A stretch of DNA of 38,643 nucleotides from Hyphomicrobiales bacterium (lineage in GTDB: Bacteria > Pseudomonadota > Alphaproteobacteria > Rhizobiales > OSC116): positions 1,554-40,196 of the forward strand of contig JADGDI010000012.1 of NCBI GenBank assembly GCA_016744975.1. Reading direction: 5' to 3'. Below are positions 24,710-32,970 of this stretch, piece by piece. The stretch's first letter is position 1; each line of letters starts with the position of its first letter. A program made the position numbers and the translations under genes. The notes below the pieces were generated by a model. The model had not been told where the DNA came from, ran no database searches, and worked only from the letters and a program-made list of their open reading frames with translations.

Positions 24710-25840
24710 CTATTCCTGATGGGCAATAATGTCGCCCGCTCGGTTGATGATTAAAATATCAATTTTTATAGCAGGGCGATTAGTGATTTTAATGGCAGCT
24801 GCAAGTGCCAAAATGGCGATATGCTGCGCGATGTTAATGTTATGTTTGTCCGCAATATTTAAGCATTCGAGCGCCGTGTTGGCATTTTTAATTTGGTTGG
24901 CGAGGTTCTTATTGGCACCTAATAGTTTAAATTGTTCGGACATCCAATTTAAATCTACTTGGCTGCGGCCAGAGTGTAAATCCATGAAACCCATTGCCAA
25001 TTTGGTGATTTTGGCAAACCCGCCAGCAATGGTAATATGCTCCACTGGTTGTTTGCGTAAATATTTCAACAAACCACCAACAAAGTCACCCATATCCATC
25101 AATGCAGCTTGCTTGAGGTCATGAAATTTGGCAACTGCCGCCTCACTTGTACTGCCTGTACTGCCAGCAATATGGCGAATGCCTGCTGCTTTTGCAACGT
25201 CAACGCCGCGATGAATTGAGGCGATCCAAGCAGAGCAAGAAAATGGATGAACTATGCCCGTTGTTCCTAAAATTGACAGCCCACCTAAAATACCCAGCCT
25301 TGGGTTCCAAGTTTGTTTGGCAATGTTTTCACCATCTGGAATAGAAATGGTGATCTCCACATCGGGGTTAATGTCATATTCCTTGGCGATGGCTTTAATC
25401 ACCTCGGACATTAATTTGCGCGGAATGGGGTTAATAGCCGCCTCGCCAACAGCAATGGGTAAGCCGTCTTTTGTGATGGTGCCGACACCTTCTCCGGCTC
25501 GAAATTGTATACCAGAATTGTTATTAAGCCGCCTAACTTCTGCAATCACCAAGCAACCATGGGTTACATCGGGGTCATCGCCCGCATCTTTAATGATGCC
25601 AACACGCGCATATTTTTTTGGATAATTATGGTTGATGCCCTCAAGTGCAAGGGCAAAGCTAGGGGATTGGCCTTTGGGCAGTTTAATTGAAATGGGGTCG
25701 ATAAATTTATTGCTCAGCAGTGCGATATAAGCAGCCTTTGTAGCTGCTGTAGCACAGGCGCCTGTTGTCCAGCCGCGCTTTAAGCTGCTTGTCTCGGCTA
25801 TGTTTTTAGTTGTTTTTAGGCTTGTCGTTGGGTTACTCAT
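24710..25840 (-). CDS. cbiD: Cobalt-precorrin-5B C1-methyltransferase
   Basis: A methyltransferase that adds the C1 methyl group, working after CbiG in the cobalt-first route; the aerobic route uses CobF instead. The 376-residue protein has RGWTTGACATAATKAA near residue 23, IKDAGDDPDVTHGCLV, GTTGIVHPFSCSAWIASIHRGVDVA, GSTGSTSEAAV and HITIAGGFAKITKLAMGFMDLHSGRSQVDL, all typical of CbiD. It is the first gene of a two-gene minus-strand unit with cobK and is divergent from cobA across 68 bases. Its presence without CobF, together with the CbiG domain in the CobJ fusion, is the main sign that ring contraction follows the CbiG/CbiD chemistry. Confidence 0.95.
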   Translation of the reverse strand: MSNPTTSLKTTKNIAETSSLKRGWTTGACATAATKAAYIALLSNKFIDPISIKLPKGQSPSFALALEGINHNYPKKYARVGIIKDAGDDPDVTHGCLVIAEVRRLNNNSGIQFRAGEGVGTITKDGLPIAVGEAAINPIPRKLMSEVIKAIAKEYDINPDVEITISIPDGENIAKQTWNPRLGILGGLSILGTTGIVHPFSCSAWIASIHRGVDVAKAAGIRHIAGSTGSTSEAAVAKFHDLKQAALMDMGDFVGGLLKYLRKQPVEHITIAGGFAKITKLAMGFMDLHSGRSQVDLNWMSEQFKLLGANKNLANQIKNANTALECLNIADKHNINIAQHIAILALAAAIKITNRPAIKIDILIINRAGDIIAHQE

Positions 25841-25908
25841 ATATTTTCTCTAGTGTAAAAAACGCGATGAGTATAGCAAAAAATTATAACATGACATAAC
25901 ATTGACAG

Positions 25909-26730
25909 ATGATCGATGATTCTGATATTCAAATTTTAGCTAAATATATGCCGCAGTTTCCAACAGGTTCGGTTTGGTTGGTTGGTGCTGGGCCTGGGCA
26001 TATTGGCTTGATTAGCGCGATGGGACTGTTTGCTTTAAAGCAAGCGGATGTCATTATTTATGACGCTTTGGTCAATAAAGCATTTTTGCAATTCATTCGC
26101 GCGGATGCCGAGACTATTTATGCAGGCAAACGCGGTGGGAAGCCATCATCCACACAACAAAATATTACAGATGCGATTGTTAAATATGCGCAACAAGGCA
26201 AACGGGTATTGCGCTTAAAAGGTGGCGACCCATTTGTTTTTGGACGTGGTGGTGAAGAGGTTGAAGCCTTGGCTAAGGCCAATATAAAGTTTTTAGCGGT
26301 GCCTGGCATAACCGCTGGCATTGGAGGTTTGGCTTTTGCTAATATTCCTGCAACCACACGAGAAACCAATCAATCTATTACTTTTTTAACAGGTCATGAT
26401 GCTAGTGGTATTATTCCCAGTGCTATTGATTGGTCGAATTTGGCTAAAGGCGCGCAGACCATTGTGATGTATATGGCGCTAAAAAATATTGGTGAGATTT
26501 GTGATCGCTTAATGGCGGGCGGCCGCGAACGGCATGAACCTATTGCATTTATTCGCAATGCAAGCTTGCCTGATCAGCAGGTTTGGCAGACCAACTTGGC
26601 TGAAGCTTCAGAATTTGTACAAATGCATGGGATTACACCACCTGCGATTGTTATTATTGGCGGCAATATAGCCCTTCGCTCGCGGGTAATTGACTATGCT
26701 TTGCCTTTTTACCAGCAAGTGAGTGGTTGA
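25909..26730 (+). CDS. cobA: Uroporphyrinogen-III C-methyltransferase
   Basis: It makes precorrin-2, the branch point to cobalamin and siroheme, by two SAM-dependent methylations. The 273 residues contain only the methyltransferase domain, with no CysG-type dehydrogenase/ferrochelatase part. Signatures are WLVGAGPGHIGLIS (about 24-37), VIIYDALVNKAFL, RLKGGDPFVFGRGGEEVEAL and VPGITAGIGGLAFANIPATT. It heads cobA-cobB-cobC-cobD; cobB begins one base after its stop. The start ATG has no strong ribosome site, but there is no better alternative. Confidence 0.95.
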   Translation: MIDDSDIQILAKYMPQFPTGSVWLVGAGPGHIGLISAMGLFALKQADVIIYDALVNKAFLQFIRADAETIYAGKRGGKPSSTQQNITDAIVKYAQQGKRVLRLKGGDPFVFGRGGEEVEALAKANIKFLAVPGITAGIGGLAFANIPATTRETNQSITFLTGHDASGIIPSAIDWSNLAKGAQTIVMYMALKNIGEICDRLMAGGRERHEPIAFIRNASLPDQQVWQTNLAEASEFVQMHGITPPAIVIIGGNIALRSRVIDYALPFYQQVSG

Positions 26731-26731
26731 T

Positions 26732-28033
26732 ATGGGTAAGGGATTGGTTATCGCAGCAACCCATTCTGGTGCGGGGAAGTCACTGATTAGCATGGCATTG
26801 TTGCGCGTGTTTAGGCGCCAGAAATTAAAAATGGCGGCGGCTAAAGTTGGCCCAGATTATATTGATGGGGCGTTTCATGCGCTGGCAATGGGTGATATTT
26901 GTTATAATTATGACCTTTGGGCGATGGCGGATGGCGCTCTCAATATGGTAGAACAACATTTGGCTTTGGCGGATTTGGCGTTGGTTGAAGGGGTGCTTGG
27001 CTTGTTTGATGGGCCAATTAAAGGCGTTGGCAGCACAGCGGATGTAGCGGCAAAGCTTAACTTGCCAGTAATTTTGGTGGTAGATGCAGGCGCGATGGCG
27101 CAAAGCGTTGCAGCATTAATATATGGATTTAAAAATTTTAGACCAGATGTAAATTTGACGGCAGTGATTTTTAATAATATTGGCAGTGAGCGGCATAAAA
27201 AAATGCTTGAAGCGGCAGTTGAGCCATTAAATATACCAGTGATTGGTTGTTTGCCACGCCATCAACAAATGGTTTTACCATCACGACATCTGGGTTTGGT
27301 TCAAGCCAATGAAATGCCAGATTTTAATGGTTTTGTTGATAAAGCGGCTGACTATATTATGCAGCATTTGAACTTAGATTTACTATTAAGTTTGGCAACA
27401 GATTTAGATATTAAGGCAGCTAAAACCGATTTTGCACTAAAACCTTTGGCGCAACATATTGCGATTGCAAAGGATGCTGCTTTTACTTTTCATTACGGGC
27501 ATATTTTTGCGCAATGGCGAAAAATGGGTGCTGAACTGAGCTTTTTTTCACCATTGAATGATGAATTACCAAATGATGATGCCAATGCAGTATTTTTATC
27601 GGGTGGCTACCCAGAATTATTTGCTGCAGAATTGGCAAGTAAGGATGGTTTGCGGACTAAATTGCAGAAAATGAGCGCTAGTGATTGCATGATTTACGGC
27701 GAATGTGGGGGCTATATGGTGATGGGCGAGGGGCTCGTTGACAGGCATGGCAAATGCCATCAAATGTTTGGATTGTTGGATTTGGTTACCAGTTTTGAAA
27801 CCCCGAAACGCCATTTGGGTTATCGAAAATTGAGCCATCAGAGCCAATTGCCATGGCAAGCTGACTTGTTTGGGCACGAATTTCACTATACCCATGCTAT
27901 AAAAGCAAATGGTACACCATTGTTCAATGCGACCGATGCCAGCGGGTGTGAGCTGGGCGTTATGGGCTTGCAGAATGGCAAAATACTTGGCTCATATGCG
28001 CATGTGATTGATGTAAAGGGGCATAATGACTGA
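26732..28033 (+). CDS. cobB: Cobyrinate / hydrogenobyrinate a,c-diamide synthase
   Basis: It amidates the a and c carboxylates using ATP and glutamine (CbiA in the cobalt-first route). The 433 residues combine an N-terminal P-loop domain (IAATHSGAGKSLIS, then KVGPDYIDGAFHALAMG) with a C-terminal glutamine amidotransferase-like domain. Nucleophile Cys325 lies in YGECGGYMVMGEGLVD, and the C-terminal His is in SYAHVID. A GTG at 26723 would overlap cobA, but the ATG at 26732 places the P-loop normally. The 3' end overlaps cobC by eight bases. Sequence alone does not tell whether it acts on metal-free or cobalt-containing substrate. Confidence 0.95.
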   Translation: MGKGLVIAATHSGAGKSLISMALLRVFRRQKLKMAAAKVGPDYIDGAFHALAMGDICYNYDLWAMADGALNMVEQHLALADLALVEGVLGLFDGPIKGVGSTADVAAKLNLPVILVVDAGAMAQSVAALIYGFKNFRPDVNLTAVIFNNIGSERHKKMLEAAVEPLNIPVIGCLPRHQQMVLPSRHLGLVQANEMPDFNGFVDKAADYIMQHLNLDLLLSLATDLDIKAAKTDFALKPLAQHIAIAKDAAFTFHYGHIFAQWRKMGAELSFFSPLNDELPNDDANAVFLSGGYPELFAAELASKDGLRTKLQKMSASDCMIYGECGGYMVMGEGLVDRHGKCHQMFGLLDLVTSFETPKRHLGYRKLSHQSQLPWQADLFGHEFHYTHAIKANGTPLFNATDASGCELGVMGLQNGKILGSYAHVIDVKGHND

Positions 28034-29066
28034 GAAATTAATCCATGGCGGCGCGTTAGATGCGGCTATGTTACAATATGGTGGTTCGCGGCAGGAATGG
28101 CTCGACCTTTCGACAGGCATTAACCCTAATGCTTACCCAATTGGTGATATAAGCTCAGATTGCTGGGTGCAATTGCCGCAAAGCTCAGCACTTGAAGGGT
28201 TGAGAGTGGCTGCCGAGCGCTATTACTCCTGCCCAGATGCTAGCATTTCTATCGCCAATGGCACGCAGGCGTTGATTGAATTATTGCCGCAAATTATTGC
28301 CAAATCGACCATTGCTATTCTCTCGCCAACTTATGAAGAACATCAGTATAACTGGCAAAAATATGGGCATGAGGTGGTTGTCACTGATGATTTGGAGCAG
28401 GCATTAGAGGCGGATCATTTGCTAATTGTTAACCCCAACAATCCTGATGGGAAAATGGTTGAACCAAGTCAACTGTTAGAAATATTGGCACATTTTAGAG
28501 CTAAAAATGGCTATTTAATCATTGATGAAGCGTTTATGGATATGACCCCTGAATTTAGCTTGGCAAGTGAGGCGGGTTGTTCAGGCTTGATTATATTACG
28601 CTCTTTTGGTAAGTTTTTTGGGCTAGCGGGTATTCGAATTGGGTTTTTACTGGCTGACGAAAAGCTGACCGATTTAATCAATCGAAGAATTGGGCTTTGG
28701 GCAATTTCTGGGGCATCGATAGAAATTGCTACTAAAGCGCTGGGAGATAAAGTGTGGCAGCAAAATATGCGGCTAAAGCTTAATAAAGATATGTTGAAAA
28801 TGCAGCAAATTTTAACGGAGAATAAGTTTCATATTGTTGGCGGAACCGACCTGTTTTGCTTGGCGAAAACGCCTCACAACAGTTATGTTACCAATGTTTA
28901 TTTTAGCCGATTTGCTACACAAAATATTCTATTACGAGAATTTAAATATAATCATCAAATATTACGCTTTGGCTTGCCAATAGCGGCTGACTTTAACAGT
29001 TTTGCTAGCAAGCTGAGCGATATATGCGATGATTTGGCTAGAAATCATAAGGAGCGTGCATTGTGA
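28026..29066 (+). CDS. cobC: L-threonine-O-3-phosphate decarboxylase (PLP enzyme)
   Basis: A fold-type I PLP enzyme of 346 residues that makes (R)-1-amino-2-propanol phosphate for the aminopropanol arm. Signs are WLDLSTGINPNAYPI near the N-terminus, NPNNPDGKMV, LIIDEAFMDMTPE and the PLP-lysine region ILRSFGKFFGLAGIRIGF with Lys196. The fold is shared with histidinol-phosphate aminotransferase, but the neighbouring cobB and cobD, and the TGINP motif, support CobC (CobD in Salmonella). It overlaps cobB by eight bases and cobD by four. Confidence 0.92.
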   Translation: MTEKLIHGGALDAAMLQYGGSRQEWLDLSTGINPNAYPIGDISSDCWVQLPQSSALEGLRVAAERYYSCPDASISIANGTQALIELLPQIIAKSTIAILSPTYEEHQYNWQKYGHEVVVTDDLEQALEADHLLIVNPNNPDGKMVEPSQLLEILAHFRAKNGYLIIDEAFMDMTPEFSLASEAGCSGLIILRSFGKFFGLAGIRIGFLLADEKLTDLINRRIGLWAISGASIEIATKALGDKVWQQNMRLKLNKDMLKMQQILTENKFHIVGGTDLFCLAKTPHNSYVTNVYFSRFATQNILLREFKYNHQILRFGLPIAADFNSFASKLSDICDDLARNHKERAL

Positions 29067-30025
29067 GTGCGGTTTGGTTGCTTATCGCTGCGATATTGCT
29101 TGATGTTGCCATTGGTGACCCTGCTTGGATGTATCGGTATATCTCTCACCCTGTGGTTTATATTGGCAATATTATTGACTTTTTTGACCAAGGGCTTAAT
29201 CACTGGAAATTAGGTAAAACCAAGCTTGTGTTGCGCGGATATATGGTGCTGATTATGCTGTTTTTTATTGGCCTATCTATTGGTGTTGGTTTGGAATATC
29301 TGTTTAGCCTTTCTCTATATTTATTGCCAATTAAGGTGCTTATTATTTCACTATTGTTGGCTGTTCGTTCATTATATAGCCATGTGAAGCAAGTATATAC
29401 AGCACTTAACCAAGGCTTGACTGAAGGCAAAGCTGCTGTGGCTAAAATAGTTGGTCGTGATGTGAGTAAAATGACTGAAATATCGGTGACTAGAGCCGCT
29501 ATAGAAAGCCTTGCAGAAAACATGTCCGATGGGGTAATTGCCCCAATATTCTGGTATCTAATTGGTGGCTTACCTGGGCTGGTTGCTTATAAATTTATCA
29601 ACACAGCAGATAGTATGATTGGTCATAAAAATTTTAAATATTTGCACTTCGGCAGAGCTGTTGCTTTGTGTGATGACTTACTTAATTATGCGCCAGCGCG
29701 GTTGACGGCATTTTTATTTTTGATCATTGCGTTGCTTGGCGGTGGTGTTGCACAAGCTAAGGCATTATGGAAATGTTTGTGGCAAGACGCGGTGCGTCAC
29801 GAGTCGCCCAACGCGGGTTGGCCCGAAGCATCGATGGCAGTGTTGATGGATATTGCACTTGGAGGCCCAAGATTTTATGGCGAAAAACTAGTTGAAGCTG
29901 TTTGGTTGAATGCAGATGGTCGTCAAATTCTGCATCGTGCTGATATTAAACAAGCACTGAAATTCTATGTTATGGCATTGTTTTTGTTAGCAATTATATC
30001 ATTGCCATTTTCAAGTTTTATTTGA
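29063..30025 (+). CDS. cobD: Adenosylcobinamide-phosphate synthase
   Basis: A membrane enzyme that attaches the aminopropanol (phosphate) arm to adenosylcobyric acid (CbiB in Salmonella). The 320 residues have several hydrophobic helices and the conserved motifs LDVAIGDPAW...HPV, ESLAENMSDGVIAPIFWYLIGGLPGLVAYKFINTADSMIGH and ESPNAGWPEASMA. It starts at GTG 29063, overlapping the cobC TGA (GTGA), so it is translationally coupled as the last gene of cobA-B-C-D. Forty-one bases separate it from the convergent Lrp/AsnC gene. Confidence 0.94.
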   Translation: MSAVWLLIAAILLDVAIGDPAWMYRYISHPVVYIGNIIDFFDQGLNHWKLGKTKLVLRGYMVLIMLFFIGLSIGVGLEYLFSLSLYLLPIKVLIISLLLAVRSLYSHVKQVYTALNQGLTEGKAAVAKIVGRDVSKMTEISVTRAAIESLAENMSDGVIAPIFWYLIGGLPGLVAYKFINTADSMIGHKNFKYLHFGRAVALCDDLLNYAPARLTAFLFLIIALLGGGVAQAKALWKCLWQDAVRHESPNAGWPEASMAVLMDIALGGPRFYGEKLVEAVWLNADGRQILHRADIKQALKFYVMALFLLAIISLPFSSFI

Positions 30026-30066
30026 ATTTTCCAATAATTATATTGGCAGAAAGTCTGTGTATCTTT

Positions 30067-30543
30067 CTATAATGGGTAAGGAGATAAGGCTTTTACTTCA
30101 CGTAGCTTGAAATTTGACCTGACCTGCGAGACGCCTTCGGTTTTTAATAAAAACTTTTGAATAAACTCATCATAAGCGCCAATATCAGGTGCCACAACGC
30201 GTAGCAAATAATCACAATCGCCACTGGTAGCAAAACATTCAATGACTTCAGGGCGCGTTAAAACAGAACGCTCAAAATTTTGCACCAATTGGTCGCTGTG
30301 TTTTTCAAGACTAACACGAGAAAAAATGGTTTCAGGAAAACCAACCTTAACGCCATTGACCCGCGCTTGATAATTGCTAATCACGCCTTCTTCTTCCAAG
30401 GCTCGAACACGACGCCAACAAGCAGAAGGCGATAAGCCAACCAAATCGGCAAGATCTTGATTGGTTAAACGGCCATTTTTTTGCAGCTCGGTCAATATTC
30501 TAATTTCAAGGCTCTCTAATTCACGCATATCCATATCCGTCAA
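30067..30543 (-). CDS. Lrp/AsnC-family transcriptional regulator
   Basis: A 158-residue regulator. It has an N-terminal winged helix-turn-helix (about 8-65, ILTELQKNGRLTNQDLADLVGLSPSACWRRVRALEEEGVI) and a C-terminal RAM effector domain (about 75-150, CFATSGDCDYLLRVVAPD). The length and order are standard for Lrp/AsnC proteins, which usually sense an amino acid. The first of three close Met codons is used here; Met4 or Met6 is possible. It is convergent with cobD and lies downstream of the AsmA-family gene on the same strand, about 107 bases away. The target genes and ligand are unknown. A second, clearly different Lrp/AsnC protein is encoded at 36694-37155. Confidence 0.93.
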   Translation of the reverse strand: MTDMDMRELESLEIRILTELQKNGRLTNQDLADLVGLSPSACWRRVRALEEEGVISNYQARVNGVKVGFPETIFSRVSLEKHSDQLVQNFERSVLTRPEVIECFATSGDCDYLLRVVAPDIGAYDEFIQKFLLKTEGVSQVRSNFKLREVKALSPYPL

Positions 30544-30650
30544 GTTTACTAATATTTGTATGATAAACGAAAGATTCTTGCGCGCATAGCAAAAAATCTA
30601 TCTATCACTGTATAAGGCGAAACTTAGAGTATGCCAATTTTAAATATTTA

Positions 30651-32897
30651 CTATTTTGGTGGGCTAAAGAGTTGGTTTAGCAAATTGGCAGCATCATCAA
30701 TTTTTGTGGATTGGTCATTTTTGTCAGTCTCTTTTTTATCCACTTTAGGCAGCCCAAGAAGGTTGCCAACCTGATTGCTAACGGCATCATTTAACCGTTC
30801 GCCAACAACTTCCCCTAGTTTATCACCGAGTTGTTTGGTAACTTCTTGTTTAACTTTATCAACGACTTTATTGGTGATTTTTTTCTTAATTTGATCTGCT
30901 AGTTTTTTATTAATATCATCACGAATTTTGTTGATCGTGTAGCTATTTTTTATTGCATATTCGAAATCTGCTATATATTGTGGAGCGCTCCAACTGCCTT
31001 TAATGAGGACAGGAATGGTCATTCGTTCGGACTTGCCGTTGGCATTTTGGCTGGCGAGCTTTGGGACCACTCGATAATTTAACTGTTTTTTGCCAAGGTC
31101 AATATTACCAGCGCCATAAATGATAATATTTTCTGAATTTATGTTAAGGTTATCGGCTGTTAGAATCCCATTTTTAATGGAAAAATCTGTCCCTGCCTTT
31201 ACGAATTTGGTTTGTTGACCTGTACCAGTATGGTTGGAAAATTGCCCTGATACCATGTTAGAAATATCTTGCTTGAATAGATTTTGCCCGGCATCCAATG
31301 CGAATTTAGTGAGCTTTTCAGGGCTATTAAGTGATAAGTCAATTTTTGCAATCTCTGGTGCTAACGCATCGGCAAGTGCAATGCCTTCAATGACACCATC
31401 GCGCATAACAAGTTTGCCATTGCCCGTCATTTGGCTCATCCATTGCTGGATATTTTTTCCATTCATTTGAATATTGGCAGTTAAGTCGGCAGTTGCTGCA
31501 AGTTTTTGAGTAAGTTTAAGCTGCTTTAGAGCATTGCCGACATCAATATTTTGGGTTTGGATTTTTGCATTAATAACGGCACCAGATTTTGATGGTTGGG
31601 CGCCTATTGTGCCTGCTATTTGGCCGCTAAATATGGTAGTGGTAAATGGGATTTTAGCGACTGATTTACGCACTATTAAACGTGCCTTTAAATCGTTGAG
31701 CAAATAATCGTCATATTTGATGCGTTTGATGGATAGGGCAATATTGCTATTCACCTGACTAATAATGCCAAGATTTTTGGTTTCTTGGCTCCACCCATCG
31801 GTTGTTTTTGTAGGTTTTGGGCTTGCAAATATTGTGTTATAATCAATGTTTGAAACTGTAACTTCGCCATAAATATTAGGTATATTATCATTGCTGACAT
31901 TTAGTGTGCCGCTATATTGGCCGTTAAATATGGATAGTGAAAACTGACTTAGTTGATACAGACTTTTAGATATTTTCAGGTCGGATTTGAAGCTTAAAGG
32001 GCCATCATGTATGTCACTTAATGTTAGGTTTAACCAGTTTGCTGTGGTTTTTATAGCGGGGCTGTTGAGTTGGACATTGCCAGAAAACTGCAAAGTGTCG
32101 TTGAGACTGACGGTACCTTTAATCGCTAAATCTAACGGTTTTGATTTGAAATCCATCGTGAGTTGGGTTGAATTTGTTTCAAGCAAATCTGAAATACTAA
32201 CTTGACTAATATTTATTGCAACGGGTTGTTTTCTCCAGATAAGTGAGCCGTTAATATTGACAAATTCAACGCCAGATTTTAAGTCAATATCTATGTTAAT
32301 ATTTTCGGCCATTTCAAATTCACCTGCTGCACGATTGTCATAACTGATGCGGCTGTTGATGATTTTAAAATTTGAAATTGATAAATCGTCTGCACTAAAT
32401 TTGGTTGGGTTATTTTGTTTTGTGGGTGATGCGGCATTTAAGCTATTTTCCGTAACGCTGCGTTCTATCAATGCGCCTAATGGATCATTAGACGCGACAG
32501 GTTCGGGCAGTCGTTTGGCAGATTCTTGCCAATTATTGCTACCGTCTTTATAGGCAATTAGGCTAATATCTGCACCAATAAAACTCAGCTCACGAATTTG
32601 ATATTGCCCACTGAATAACGGCATTAAATCTACTTTGATTAGTAATTTGTCGAGGCTAACCAGTGGGCCTGCATTTTGGGAGTCTGCTATTTCAACATCA
32701 GCAAGTTCAATTGCGATATTGGGGTAAATGACAAGTTTTTTGCTACCAGATACTTTGAATTTGCGCCCTAATTGTTGCTCTAAAATTGGGTTTATTTTTG
32801 CCCATATTACATCGGATGAAAATAGGTTTGGTAGGGAATAAAAAAGAGCAGTTAAACCCAATAATATTAAAATTAACCAGATGAATATGCGTCTCAT
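30651..32897 (-). CDS. AsmA-family envelope protein
   Basis: A 748-residue protein with one N-terminal membrane anchor (about 4-22) and a long periplasmic part. The start fits AsmA proteins (PNLFSSDVIWAKINPILEQQLGRKFKVSG and an ELADVEIAD segment). The C-terminal AsmA-2-like region (about 480-660) includes TADLTANIQMNGKN and IKNGILTADNLNINSENIIIYGAGNIDLGKKQLNYRVVPKL. The last 90 residues are rich in Lys, Val and Asp with a probable helical repeat. AsmA proteins belong to the bridge-like lipid-transfer group and affect outer-membrane lipid homeostasis. It appears to be a single-gene unit; the next gene upstream (fbpB) ends 73 bases before it. Confidence 0.88.
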   Translation of the reverse strand: MRRIFIWLILILLGLTALFYSLPNLFSSDVIWAKINPILEQQLGRKFKVSGSKKLVIYPNIAIELADVEIADSQNAGPLVSLDKLLIKVDLMPLFSGQYQIRELSFIGADISLIAYKDGSNNWQESAKRLPEPVASNDPLGALIERSVTENSLNAASPTKQNNPTKFSADDLSISNFKIINSRISYDNRAAGEFEMAENINIDIDLKSGVEFVNINGSLIWRKQPVAINISQVSISDLLETNSTQLTMDFKSKPLDLAIKGTVSLNDTLQFSGNVQLNSPAIKTTANWLNLTLSDIHDGPLSFKSDLKISKSLYQLSQFSLSIFNGQYSGTLNVSNDNIPNIYGEVTVSNIDYNTIFASPKPTKTTDGWSQETKNLGIISQVNSNIALSIKRIKYDDYLLNDLKARLIVRKSVAKIPFTTTIFSGQIAGTIGAQPSKSGAVINAKIQTQNIDVGNALKQLKLTQKLAATADLTANIQMNGKNIQQWMSQMTGNGKLVMRDGVIEGIALADALAPEIAKIDLSLNSPEKLTKFALDAGQNLFKQDISNMVSGQFSNHTGTGQQTKFVKAGTDFSIKNGILTADNLNINSENIIIYGAGNIDLGKKQLNYRVVPKLASQNANGKSERMTIPVLIKGSWSAPQYIADFEYAIKNSYTINKIRDDINKKLADQIKKKITNKVVDKVKQEVTKQLGDKLGEVVGERLNDAVSNQVGNLLGLPKVDKKETDKNDQSTKIDDAANLLNQLFSPPK

Positions 32898-32970
32898 TAA
32901 TTAACCCTTTTTGGTGAACGAATCATGCGACTATAATTATAGGCTATAAATATGGTTTATGTTAGATTTA

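Noticed and set aside
30031-30068. Hairpins CCAATA/TATTGG and AGAAAG/CTTTCT between cobD and the Lrp/AsnC gene
   Set aside because: Stems are short and AT-rich and neither strand has a following T-run, so I do not call a terminator.
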